NCBI RefSeq assembly: GCF_045032955.1
Contig: NZ_JBJFZU010000012.1
Span: 111,798 to 175,797 of the forward strand
Direction: 5' to 3'
Length of the DNA stretch: 64,000 nt
Origin: Ornithinicoccus sp045032955
GTDB lineage: Bacteria; Actinomycetota; Actinomycetes; Actinomycetales; Dermatophilaceae
In this document: positions 8,491 to 16,239 of the stretch, in pieces
Layout: each line of letters starts with the position of its first letter
Numbering within the stretch: the stretch's first letter is position 1
The notes under the pieces: generated by a model
Databases searched by the model: none
Told to the model about the DNA's origin: nothing
The model's input: the letters and a program-made list of their open reading frames with translations, nothing else
Position numbers and translations under genes: made by a program

Positions 8491-9609
8491 ATGACCGACC
8501 AGCCGATCACCTACGCCAGCGCCGGGGTCGACGTGCACGCCGGCGACCGCGCCGTCGAGCTGATGAAGGAGTCGGTGCGCCGAGCGCAGCGGCCCGAGGT
8601 GCTGGGCGGGCTCGGCGGCTTCGCCGGGATGTTCGACGCCTCCGCGCTGCGCGGCATGCGGGCGCCCGTGCTGGCGACCTCGACCGACGGGGTGGGGACC
8701 AAGGTCGCGATCGCGCAGGCGATGGACGTGCACGACACCATCGGCCAGGACCTGGTCGGGATGGTCGTCGACGACATCGTGGTCAGCGGTGCCGAGCCGC
8801 TCTTCATGACCGACTACATCGCCTGCGGCCAGGTGGTCCCCGAACGCATCGCGGCGATCGTCTCGGGCATCGCCCGCGGCTGCGAGCTCGCGGGGGTGGC
8901 CCTGGTCGGTGGCGAGACCGCCGAGCACCCGGGTCTGCTGGACCCGGACGAGTACGACCTGGCGGGGGCGGCCACCGGGGTGGTCGAGCGCGACGAGGTG
9001 CTGGGCCCGCAGCGGGTGCGCTCCGGGGACGTGGTGCTCGCGCTGGCCAGCTCGGGCCTGCACAGCAACGGCTACTCCCTGGTGCGCCGGGTGGTCGAGG
9101 CCGCCGGTTGGGGCTGGGAGCGGGAGGTGCCCGAGCTGGGGCGCACGCTCGGTGAGGAGTGCCTCGAGCCGACCCGGATCTACTCGCTGCCGTTGCTCTC
9201 GCTCATCCGCGCCCTGGACGGTGGGGTGCACGCGCTCTCGCACGTCACCGGGGGAGGCCTGGCCGCGAACCTGGCGCGGGTGCTGCCGGCCGGGGCGACC
9301 GCCACCATCGAACGCTGCTGGCAGCTGCCGCCGGTCTTCACCCTGGTCCGTGAGCTGGGGCGGGTGCCGCTGGCCGACCTGGAGCAGACCCTCAACATGG
9401 GGGTCGGCTTCGTCGCGGTCGTGGACGCCGAGCTGGCCGGACGGGCGACCTCGCTGCTGACGGACGCCAAGATCGACACCTGGCAGATCGGCACCGTCGA
9501 CCTGGGCGACCCGCAGCCCGGGCAGCCGGACCACGACGACGTCACGGTCGTGCAGGGCGCCAAGGGCGTGGACGGCGGCACCGTCCGCGTCGTGGGCGCC
9601 TACACCTGA
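8491..9609 (+). CDS. purM: Phosphoribosylformylglycinamidine cyclo-ligase (AIR synthetase)
   Basis: ATP-dependent ring closure of FGAM to aminoimidazole ribotide, purine synthesis. 372 residues, usual length. Motifs: SAGVDVHAGD near the N-terminus, STDGVGTKVAIAQ, DLVGMVVDDIVVSGAEPLFMTDYIA, GGETAEHPG and SHVTGGGLAANL. Start at ATG 8491 with GAGGGGAC upstream. It sits in one unit with purF. A 4-copy 22-nt tandem repeat starts within its last codons. Confidence 0.96.
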   Translation: MTDQPITYASAGVDVHAGDRAVELMKESVRRAQRPEVLGGLGGFAGMFDASALRGMRAPVLATSTDGVGTKVAIAQAMDVHDTIGQDLVGMVVDDIVVSGAEPLFMTDYIACGQVVPERIAAIVSGIARGCELAGVALVGGETAEHPGLLDPDEYDLAGAATGVVERDEVLGPQRVRSGDVVLALASSGLHSNGYSLVRRVVEAAGWGWEREVPELGRTLGEECLEPTRIYSLPLLSLIRALDGGVHALSHVTGGGLAANLARVLPAGATATIERCWQLPPVFTLVRELGRVPLADLEQTLNMGVGFVAVVDAELAGRATSLLTDAKIDTWQIGTVDLGDPQPGQPDHDDVTVVQGAKGVDGGTVRVVGAYT

Positions 9610-9693
9610 CCGGGCGTCCCGAGATGCCTGACCGGGCGTCCCGTAATGCCCGACCGGGCGTCTGGGTATGCCCGACCAAGCGCCTGGACGTGC
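9606..9693 (+). repeat. Four tandem copies of a 22-nt repeat at the purM 3' end
   Basis: Units 9606-9627, 9628-9649, 9650-9671 and 9672-9693 share the pattern YYGACCRRGCGYCYSGDVDTGC, diverging progressively. Units 1 and 2 each hold the mini-hairpin CGGG-CGT-CCCG. The first unit contains the purM stop codon. Could act as a terminator array between the convergent genes. Confidence 0.7.
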
Positions 9694-9699
9694 CGCGCC

Positions 9700-10098
9700 T
9701 CAGGGCGTGACGAGCACCCAGTACTCGGTCGGACCACGCGAGCCGATGAACCCGCTCCAGCGGGTGTCCGACGCGTCACTGGTCAGCTCGTCCCTGACGA
9801 CCTCGTTCGTCGGCTCGACCACGATCACCGAGCTGACGGCCTCCGAGGTGGTCACCGAGATGCTGTGCGACGGAGAGTTCACCGGCCAGTCCTCGAAGGT
9901 GTAGACGGAGCCAGAGGTGCTGTCCGGGGACTCCGCACCACCTTCGTGCACCAACTCCACGGTGGTCGTCGCGGCGTCCTGGGGGTCGCAGGCCGCGGCT
10001 TGCACCTGCTCCCAGTCGGCGTCCCCGCTCAGCGTCTCCTGGCAGTGCCGGAGTTCGTAGCTGATGGTCTCGAAGCCCATGAAACGGACATACCCCAC
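9700..10098 (-). CDS. Hypothetical membrane-anchored protein with unresolved start
   Basis: Unrecognised. The canonical-start reading (GTG at 10098) gives a 132-residue soluble-looking protein (MGYVRFMGFETISYELRHCQ...). The same frame continues upstream without a stop to about 10267 and encodes a basic stretch (RGRRNRG) and one hydrophobic span (WVLIPLVAVIVVAATVGYV), so the real product is probably a single-pass anchored protein. No ATG, GTG or TTG exists in that extension. A CTG at 10224 overlaps the DUF3073 stop (CTGA). An AGGAGG is followed by an ATG at 10187 that is one frame off, suggesting a frameshift. Residues after the span are likely extracytoplasmic. Confidence 0.45.
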   Translation of the reverse strand: MGYVRFMGFETISYELRHCQETLSGDADWEQVQAAACDPQDAATTTVELVHEGGAESPDSTSGSVYTFEDWPVNSPSHSISVTTSEAVSSVIVVEPTNEVVRDELTSDASDTRWSGFIGSRGPTEYWVLVTP

Positions 10099-10220
10099 GG
10101 TGGCCGCGACGACGATGACCGCGACCAGGGGAATGAGTACCCAGCCGCGGTTCCGTCTGCCTCGACCCGTGACCGTGGAGTCCTCATGGGTCCACCGGGC
10201 CTCCTGGCGGTTCCTGGGAC

Positions 10221-10469
10221 TCAGCGCCCGTCGCCCGCCGTCCAGGACCCGTAGTCGTCGTCCTCACCCTCGTCGTCCGCCACGTAGGCGGAGTAGGGGT
10301 CGTCGTCCTCGTCCGGCTCCTCCTCGGCGGCGGGTACGGAGCGTCCTAGGTCTCCGTCCCGTGAGCCGTGCAGCTCACGCTCGAGTGCCGAAAGATCGGT
10401 CTCCGGTGCCGAGTACTTCAGCTTCCGTGCAACCTTGATCTGTTTTGCCTTGGCCCGGCCGCGCCCCAT
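10221..10469 (-). CDS. DUF3073 family protein
   Basis: 82-residue, highly charged protein of an actinobacteria-specific family, usually near purF/purM. The basic N-terminus MGRGRAKAKQIKVARKLKYS is the family hallmark, followed by an acidic C-terminal half (EEEPDEDDDPYSAY). Function unknown; the charge pattern might suit nucleic-acid or ribosome contacts (inference). SD AAGGGGG precedes the ATG at 10469. The downstream hypothetical gene may be translationally coupled to its stop. Confidence 0.85.
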   Translation of the reverse strand: MGRGRAKAKQIKVARKLKYSAPETDLSALERELHGSRDGDLGRSVPAAEEEPDEDDDPYSAYVADDEGEDDDYGSWTAGDGR

Positions 10470-10633
10470 GGCGAGACCCCCTTGTATCGAGTCAGCCGGA
10501 GCGGCATCGCTGGCTGATTGCTCAGGTCGCGGAGCCGGCCCGGGTATGTGTGTAATCCGTGCTGCCTACGGTACATGAGAGGACCCTCACGTCCCGCATC
10601 GCGCCCGGGTCTGCACCCTGCGCGACACGGTGC

Positions 10634-11308
10634 TCAGCGGCGGGCGCGGCTCCAGGACATGGCCAGCGCGGCGCCCAGTCCGAGGACGGCGGCCGCGATG
10701 AAGGCCCAGGCCCAGAAGGGCAGTCCGCCCGAGTCGCTGTCGGTGCTCGCCTCGGTGGCGGCGTCGGTGGCCTCCGAGGTCCCCTCGGTCGTGGTCTCCC
10801 TGCCAGCGTCCTCGGTTTCCTCCTCGGTGGCCTCCGCGGTCGTCGGCTCCGGCTCGGTCGTCTCCGCCGCACCGGTCTCCTCGGTGGGTGCGGGTGCGCT
10901 GCTCTCCTCGGCGCTGGTCTCCTCCTCGGTGGCCTGCTCCTGCGAGCCGGTCACGGCGAAGCCGAACTCACCGGAGATCGGGTGTCCGTCCTCGCTGGTG
11001 ACCCGCCAGGCGACGGCATACTCACCGTCGGGCAGGTCGTCGACCAGGTCCTGCACGACGCTCGTGCCCTCCACCTCGGGATCGCCGTCGGTGACCTCCT
11101 GGCCGTCCTCGTCGGTGACCTGCACCGTCGCCCCGACGGTCGCGATCTGACCGCTGTAGGTGAGCGTGACCTCCTCCGGCGCCTCGGCGGTCGCACCGTC
11201 CACCGGCTCGGAGCCGGTGAGCTCGTCGTGCGCCTGGGCCGCCCCGGGGGCCAGCACGAGGGCGCCGGTAAGCAGCAGGGCGAGCGGGATCCTGGGCAGA
11301 CGCGTCAT
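10634..11308 (-). CDS. CopC-domain copper resistance-like protein, membrane anchored
   Basis: 224 residues. Signal peptide ends at AAQAHDELTGSEP, leaving the metal-binding His at the mature N-terminus as in CopC. The CopC beta-barrel spans ~27-120, with the second His in DGHPISGEF. It is followed by a ~70-residue Ser/Thr/Glu-rich linker and a C-terminal transmembrane helix (FWAWAFIAAAVLGLGAALAM) with a basic tail. Probably binds or delivers copper outside the membrane. The usual CopD partner is not adjacent. A CATACT -10 lies 8 nt from the ATG, suggesting a leaderless message. Confidence 0.85.
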   Translation of the reverse strand: MTRLPRIPLALLLTGALVLAPGAAQAHDELTGSEPVDGATAEAPEEVTLTYSGQIATVGATVQVTDEDGQEVTDGDPEVEGTSVVQDLVDDLPDGEYAVAWRVTSEDGHPISGEFGFAVTGSQEQATEEETSAEESSAPAPTEETGAAETTEPEPTTAEATEEETEDAGRETTTEGTSEATDAATEASTDSDSGGLPFWAWAFIAAAVLGLGAALAMSWSRARR

Positions 11309-11349
11309 ACCCCAACAGTATGGACGGCTGCTGGGCGTAGCCTGCGTGG

Positions 11350-12018
11350 GTGGAACCGACCACCTGCCGCACGCTCGCCGCCCCGGTCCGGACCCGGACC
11401 GAGGAGCGGCGCTCGGTGTTCGAGTGCTGGCTGCGCCGGGTCGAGGACGAGGCGGGCGCGCGGGCGGTGGTCGAGGAGGCGCGCACCGAGCACTGGGGTG
11501 CCGGCCACCACTGCTCGGCCTTCGTGCTGGGCCCGGACGGGGCGACCGTGCGGAGCAACGACGACGGGGAACCCGCGGGCTCGGCCGGTATGCCGATGCT
11601 CGAGGTGCTCACCCATGCCGGGCTCACCGACGTGGTCGCGGTCGTCACCCGGTGGTTCGGCGGGACGCTGCTGGGCACCGGTGGCCTGGCCCGCGCCTAC
11701 GGAGGCGCGGTCCGGGCAGCCGTCGAGGAGGCGAGCACCTTGACCCGGGTCCGTGTCCGCGAGGTCGACGTGCAGGTCGGCCACGACGTCGCGGGGCGGG
11801 TCGAGCACGACCTGCGGGCGCGTGGCGTGGGCATCGGGGACGTCCGCTACGGCGCCGGGGTGACCCTGCGGCTGCAGGTGCCGGTCACCGAGGCGGGTGA
11901 CCTGCCCGCCCTCGTCTCCGAGCTGACCGGCGGCCGGGCCGAGCCGCTGCCGGGGACCGGCTCGGAGGGGTGGCGGGACGTCGCCGACGACGTGCAGGGC
12001 CCGGCCAGCGGTGGCTGA
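11350..12018 (+). CDS. YigZ/IMPACT family protein (UPF0029)
   Basis: 222 residues starting at GTG, with TAGCCT 6 nt upstream and no SD (leaderless). The family signature NDDGEPAGSAGMPML (~58-72) and TRWFGGTLLGTGGLARAYGGA (~98-118) are both present, plus the C-terminal ferredoxin-like domain. Related proteins bind ribosomes or act in the stringent/translation response; the bacterial role is not settled. It precedes the D-Asp ligase-like gene, which begins just after its stop. Confidence 0.85.
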   Translation: MEPTTCRTLAAPVRTRTEERRSVFECWLRRVEDEAGARAVVEEARTEHWGAGHHCSAFVLGPDGATVRSNDDGEPAGSAGMPMLEVLTHAGLTDVVAVVTRWFGGTLLGTGGLARAYGGAVRAAVEEASTLTRVRVREVDVQVGHDVAGRVEHDLRARGVGIGDVRYGAGVTLRLQVPVTEAGDLPALVSELTGGRAEPLPGTGSEGWRDVADDVQGPASGG

Positions 12019-12031
12019 TAACTTCCAGGCC

Positions 12032-13288
12032 ATGGCGCCGTACCCCACCACCGTGCCCTTCGTCCCCGTGATCCTGGGCGCGGAGCTCGCGGCCTACACC
12101 CTGGCGCGGGCCTTCCACGCCGACCTCGGGGTGCGCGCGAGCGTGGTCAGTCGGACGGTGCCCTACGCGGTCCGCGGCTCGGCGGTGCTGGACCACGTGG
12201 CGTGCCCGGGGATGGACGACGACGAGACGCTGCTGGCGACGTTGCGCGGCATCGCGGACGCGCACCCCGGTCGCCGCGTGCTGGTGCTCGGGATCATCGA
12301 CTCCTGGTGCACCACGCTCTCGCGGCTCGCCCCCCGGCTGGACGAGCGGTTCGCGGTGCCCTACCCGGACGTCGACCTGATGGAGCGGCTCTCCGACAAG
12401 GAGCAGTTCGCGCGGCTCTGCGGCGAGCTGGGGGTGGCCCACCCCCGGACCTCCTTCGTCCCGGACACCGCCGGGGCGCAGGAGGCCGTGGGCCTGCTGG
12501 GTGACCTGCGCTGGCCGGTGGTGGTCAAGGCCGCCGACTCCGTCTCCTTCGGCACCCTGCTGTACGCCGGGAAGCAGAAGGTCGCCTACTGCGACTCACC
12601 CGCCGAGCTCACCGCCCTGCGGCAGCAGCTGGCCGCGGCCGGGTATACCGGGGGGTTGGTCGTGCAGGAGCGGATCCCCGGCGGCGACGACCAGATGCGG
12701 GTGCTCACCACCTACTCGGACGCCTCCGGGCGGGTGCGCTGGGGGCGGATGGGGCAGGTGCTGCTGGAGGACCACGACCCGATGCTGATCGGGAACCCGC
12801 TGGCCGTCGTGCACGGCGAGCACTCGGTCGCCACCGAGCAGGTGCGCGGGCTGCTGGAGCACGTGGGGTGGACCGGCTACGCCAACTTCGACGTCAAGGT
12901 GGACCCGCGCGACGACACCGGCCACGTCTTCGAGCTCAACCCGCGGCTCGGGCGCTCGCACGCCTACATGAGCGCCGCCGGGCACCCCTTCCTGGTGCCG
13001 ATGGTGCGCGAGCACGTGGAGGGCCGGGACCCGCTCGAGGACGTCGAGATGGGCGCGGAGACCGACGACTGGCTCTACTCGATCGTGCCGGTGCCGCTGC
13101 TGATGCGGTACGTGACGGACGACCGGGTCCGCACCCGGTTGCGGCGGATCCGCCGGGAGGGCCGGGTGCTGCGCCCGCTGCGGTATGCCGCCGACCACGG
13201 TCGTGAGCGCCGTCTCGCGCAGCTGAAGAACGACGTGCACTACGTGCGGGACTTCGCCACCCACCATCGCTCGCCGGTGACCGGATGA
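12032..13288 (+). CDS. ATP-grasp carboxylate-amine ligase, D-aspartate ligase-like
   Basis: 418 residues. The N-terminus FVPVILGAELAAYTLARAFH resembles the pre-ATP-grasp domain of Enterococcus D-aspartate ligase. LRWPVVVKAADS marks the ATP-grasp lysine and VFELNPRLGRSHAY the Mg-binding Glu/Asn. The gene overlaps the next, an aspartate/glutamate racemase, by ATGA. Together they suggest synthesis and attachment of a D-amino acid to the peptidoglycan stem (inference). Start at ATG 12032 because TAACTT sits exactly 7 nt before it; a GTG at 12011 would overlap the upstream gene. Other ATP-grasp ligations remain possible. Confidence 0.75.
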   Translation: MAPYPTTVPFVPVILGAELAAYTLARAFHADLGVRASVVSRTVPYAVRGSAVLDHVACPGMDDDETLLATLRGIADAHPGRRVLVLGIIDSWCTTLSRLAPRLDERFAVPYPDVDLMERLSDKEQFARLCGELGVAHPRTSFVPDTAGAQEAVGLLGDLRWPVVVKAADSVSFGTLLYAGKQKVAYCDSPAELTALRQQLAAAGYTGGLVVQERIPGGDDQMRVLTTYSDASGRVRWGRMGQVLLEDHDPMLIGNPLAVVHGEHSVATEQVRGLLEHVGWTGYANFDVKVDPRDDTGHVFELNPRLGRSHAYMSAAGHPFLVPMVREHVEGRDPLEDVEMGAETDDWLYSIVPVPLLMRYVTDDRVRTRLRRIRREGRVLRPLRYAADHGRERRLAQLKNDVHYVRDFATHHRSPVTG

Positions 13289-14064
13289 GCGGGGGACGCG
13301 ACGAGCGGCTGCTGCCGGACACCTGGCGGCGTCCGGTGCTGGGCGTGCTCGGCGGGATGGGCCCGGCCGCCACCGTCACCTTCCTGGATGCGCTGGTGCG
13401 GGCGACCCCGGCGGCCCGGGACCAGGACCACATCGACACGGTCGTCCTCGGGCACGCCACCACGCCCGACCGGACCGCCCGGCTGCAGGACGACACCACC
13501 GCCGACCCGGTGCCCTACCTGATGGGGGACCTGGAGCTGCTGGGGCGGCTGGGGGCCGACCTCGCGGTGATCGTCTGCAACACGGCACACGCCTTCCTGC
13601 CCGCCGACCTGCCGGTGCCGCTGCTGTCGCTGATCGAGGTGGGCGCCCGGGGAGCGGTCCGGGCCGCAGGTGGTCCTGGGGGCGCTGACGGTGCGGGGGC
13701 CGGGGGTGGTGATGCCGCCCGTCGACCCCGGGTGATGCTGCTGGCCACCGACGGCACCCGGGGCAGCGGGCTCTACCAGCGGGCGCTCGAGGCCGCCGGG
13801 GCCCAGGTGCTGCTGCCGGAGGCGGCCGGCCAGGCCGAGGTGATGGCGGTGATCTACCAGGGGGTCAAGGCCGGGGTCGAGGTGCCGACCGGGGACTTCC
13901 TCGACCTCGTGGGACGGCTGCGCGGCGACGCCGACGCGGTCCTGCTGGGCTGCACGGAGCTGTCGGTGCTCGCGGACCAGGCGGGTGATGGGCTGCCGTA
14001 CGACGTGGTCGACGCCCAGGCGGCGCTGGTCACCGAGGTGCTGGCCACCCTCATCCCGTCCTGA
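13285..14064 (+). CDS. Aspartate/glutamate racemase family protein
   Basis: 259 residues. The N-terminal VLGVLGGMGPAATV, the first catalytic Cys in VIVCNTAH (~97) and the second in LLGCTELS (~220) match PLP-independent Asp/Glu racemases of the RacD/YgeA type. A Gly/Ala-rich low-complexity insertion (AAGGPGGADGAGAGGGDA) sits between the halves. It is translationally coupled (ATGA) to the ATP-grasp gene, so it probably supplies D-Asp (or D-Glu) to it. Not the housekeeping MurI by sequence pattern, which would lack this partner. Confidence 0.85.
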   Translation: MSGGRDERLLPDTWRRPVLGVLGGMGPAATVTFLDALVRATPAARDQDHIDTVVLGHATTPDRTARLQDDTTADPVPYLMGDLELLGRLGADLAVIVCNTAHAFLPADLPVPLLSLIEVGARGAVRAAGGPGGADGAGAGGGDAARRPRVMLLATDGTRGSGLYQRALEAAGAQVLLPEAAGQAEVMAVIYQGVKAGVEVPTGDFLDLVGRLRGDADAVLLGCTELSVLADQAGDGLPYDVVDAQAALVTEVLATLIPS

Positions 14065-14081
14065 CCGGCTCCCTCCAGCCC

Positions 14082-14145
14082 ACTCTTCTCGACCGAGCGT
14101 CGCTCGTGGTTGCACTCAGACCCACCGAGCGTCGCTCGTGGTCGC
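14082..14145 (-). repeat. Two tandem copies of a dispersed 32-nt repeat (inverted orientation)
   Basis: Copies run 14145-14114 and 14113-14082 on the minus strand. The shared core reads ACCACGAGCGACGCTCGGT; the flanks differ. The same unit with the same 32-nt period occurs at 17511-17606 and once at 45955. The core contains the near-palindrome CGAGCG-A-CGCTCG. Confidence 0.8.
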
Positions 14146-14215
14146 CGCGCACACGTCGGTCGTACCCGGGGTCTACCGTGGGCACGTCTACGTCAACGAC
14201 GACCCGGGAGTCGCC

Positions 14216-15694
14216 ATGGAACCGATGGAACCTGTCTACGGCGCGGGGGTGCTGCTGACGATCGCGGCGGTCGCGGTCGCCGTCCTGCTCTTCCTCATCA
14301 TCAGGCTCAAGATGCACGCCTTCGTGGCGCTCATCGTGGTCAGCTTCATCACCGGACTGGCGGCGGGCATACCGTTCGGAGACCTGGCCGAGGTGGCCGT
14401 CAGCTTCTTCGGCAGCACCTTGGGCCAGGTGGCGCTGCTGGTCGGGCTGGGCGCGATGATCGGCCGGATCCTGGAGGTCACCGGCGGCGCCCAGGTGCTG
14501 GCCGACACGATGATCAGCCGGTTCGGTGAGCAACGTGCACCGTTCGCGCTCGGCGTCGCGGCGCTGCTCTTCGGCGTGCCGATCTTCTTCGACGCCGGGC
14601 TGGTCGTCTTCCTGCCGATCATCTTCTCGGTCGCCCGCAGGTTCGGCGGCTCGGTGCTCATGTATGCCATCCCCGCCGCCGGTGCCTTCGCGGCGATGCA
14701 CGCGATCGTGCCGCCGCACCCGGGTCCGGTCACCGCCGCGACCGAGCTGGGTGGGTCGATCGGGCTCAGCATGCTGATCGGTATACCGGTGGCGTTCGTC
14801 GCCTGGTACGTCGGCGTCTACCTGTTCACCACCGCCTATGCCGGCAAGATCATGGTCCCGATCAACGAGGCGATGTCGCGCAGCACGGTCTCCGTCGGTG
14901 GCGGCGGGTCCGGCACCGATGGCGGGTCGGGCACCGACGGCGGGACCGACTCCGGTGCCGACGACACCGGCGGGGCGGGCGGACCGTCCGACATCTCCCC
15001 GCAGGCGGCCCCGCCCTCGTTCGGGCTGGTCCTCGGACTGCTGCTGCTGCCCTTCCTGCTGATCGCGCTGAACACCGGGACGGCCACCCTGCGGGCGGCC
15101 GGGGTGCTCGGGGACGGTGCCGCGCTGGACGTGCTGATCTTCCTCGGGCAGACACCGGTAGCGCTGCTCATCACGCTGCTGGTCGCGACCTACGTCCTCG
15201 GCACCAAGGGCCGCTCGTTGTCCACCATCGAGGGCCTGCTCAACGACGCCCTGGGCCCGATCTGCGCGATCATCCTGATCACCGGTGCCGGCGGCATGTT
15301 CGGCGGGGTCCTGCGCTACTCGGGGATCGGGGCAGCGCTGTCGGAGAGCATGGCCGACCTGGGGCTGCCGATCATCGTCTCCGCCTTCCTGATCGCCACC
15401 CTGCTCCGGGTCGCCCAGGGTTCGGCGACGGTCGCGCTGACCACGACCGCCGGTCTCATCTCGGCCGCGGTCACCGCCGAGGGGCTCTCCGACCTCAAGA
15501 TCGCCTGCCTGGTGCTGGCGATCGCCGCCGGCGCGACGGTGCTCTCGCACGTGAACGACTCCGGCTTCTGGCTGGTCAGCCGGTTCTTCGGGATGGACGT
15601 CAGGACGACGCTGAAGACCTGGACCGTGATGGAGACCACGCTCGGGCTGTCCATCTTCGTGATCGCCCTCGGGCTGTGGATGGTGGTGCCATGA
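14216..15694 (+). CDS. GntP-family gluconate permease
   Basis: 492-residue polytopic permease with ~12-14 hydrophobic segments. GntP hallmarks: AAGIPFGDL (~44), FDAGLVVFLPI (~120), AFAAMHAIVPPHPGP (~155-170) and HVNDSGFWLVSRFFG (~445). A Gly/Asp/Ser low-complexity insertion (~residues 222-265) lies in a cytoplasmic loop. ATG at 14216 follows GGGAG. Its stop overlaps the gluconokinase start (ATGA), so the pair imports and phosphorylates gluconate or a related sugar acid. Confidence 0.92.
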   Translation: MEPMEPVYGAGVLLTIAAVAVAVLLFLIIRLKMHAFVALIVVSFITGLAAGIPFGDLAEVAVSFFGSTLGQVALLVGLGAMIGRILEVTGGAQVLADTMISRFGEQRAPFALGVAALLFGVPIFFDAGLVVFLPIIFSVARRFGGSVLMYAIPAAGAFAAMHAIVPPHPGPVTAATELGGSIGLSMLIGIPVAFVAWYVGVYLFTTAYAGKIMVPINEAMSRSTVSVGGGGSGTDGGSGTDGGTDSGADDTGGAGGPSDISPQAAPPSFGLVLGLLLLPFLLIALNTGTATLRAAGVLGDGAALDVLIFLGQTPVALLITLLVATYVLGTKGRSLSTIEGLLNDALGPICAIILITGAGGMFGGVLRYSGIGAALSESMADLGLPIIVSAFLIATLLRVAQGSATVALTTTAGLISAAVTAEGLSDLKIACLVLAIAAGATVLSHVNDSGFWLVSRFFGMDVRTTLKTWTVMETTLGLSIFVIALGLWMVVP

Positions 15695-16218
15695 CGCCGC
15701 TGCCCGACCCTGCCACCGGGGTGCCGCTGCACCTGGTGATCATGGGCGTCTCCGGGACGGGCAAGAGCACCATCGCCACCGCGCTGCGGGACCGGCTCGG
15801 GTGGGAGATGGCCGAGGGCGACGACTTCCACCCGCAGTCCAACGTGGACAAGATGGCCGGCGGGCGGCCCCTGGTCGACGCCGACCGGTGGCCGTGGTTG
15901 CGGTCGTTGGCGGACTGGACGGCCGAGCACGACGGGCAGGGTCGGCCCACGATCCTCACCTGCTCAGCGCTGCGGACCAACTACCGCGATCTGCTCCGCG
16001 AGGGTGGTGCCGGGACCTACTTCGTGCACCTGCTCGGGGACAAGGGTCTGCTGCTGGAGCGGATGAGCGGTCGGGACCACTTCATGCCACCCTCGCTGCT
16101 GGAGTCCCAGCTCGACACCCTGGAGCCGCTCGGACCCGACGAGCGCGGGGTGACGATCGACGTCGCGAACCCGCCGGAACGCATCGCCCGGATGGTCGTG
16201 GCGCAGCTGGACCTCTGA
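15691..16218 (+). CDS. gntK: Gluconokinase
   Basis: 175 residues, the usual GntK length. Phosphorylates D-gluconate to 6-phosphogluconate. Walker A GVSGTGKST (~15-23), EGDDFHP (~40), and LTCSALRTNYRDLLRE (~88-103) are diagnostic. Start chosen at ATG 15691, which overlaps the permease stop; an upstream in-frame ATG at 15676 lies within gntP. No GntR regulator is adjacent. Confidence 0.95.
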   Translation: MTPLPDPATGVPLHLVIMGVSGTGKSTIATALRDRLGWEMAEGDDFHPQSNVDKMAGGRPLVDADRWPWLRSLADWTAEHDGQGRPTILTCSALRTNYRDLLREGGAGTYFVHLLGDKGLLLERMSGRDHFMPPSLLESQLDTLEPLGPDERGVTIDVANPPERIARMVVAQLDL

Positions 16219-16239
16219 GGGTCCCGCGGCCGGGCCCGC

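Noticed and set aside
13984..14215. Upstream extension of the GntP permease reading through the racemase gene
   Set aside because: The extension is the racemase in another frame; the permease begins at the conserved hydrophobic start after GGGAG.
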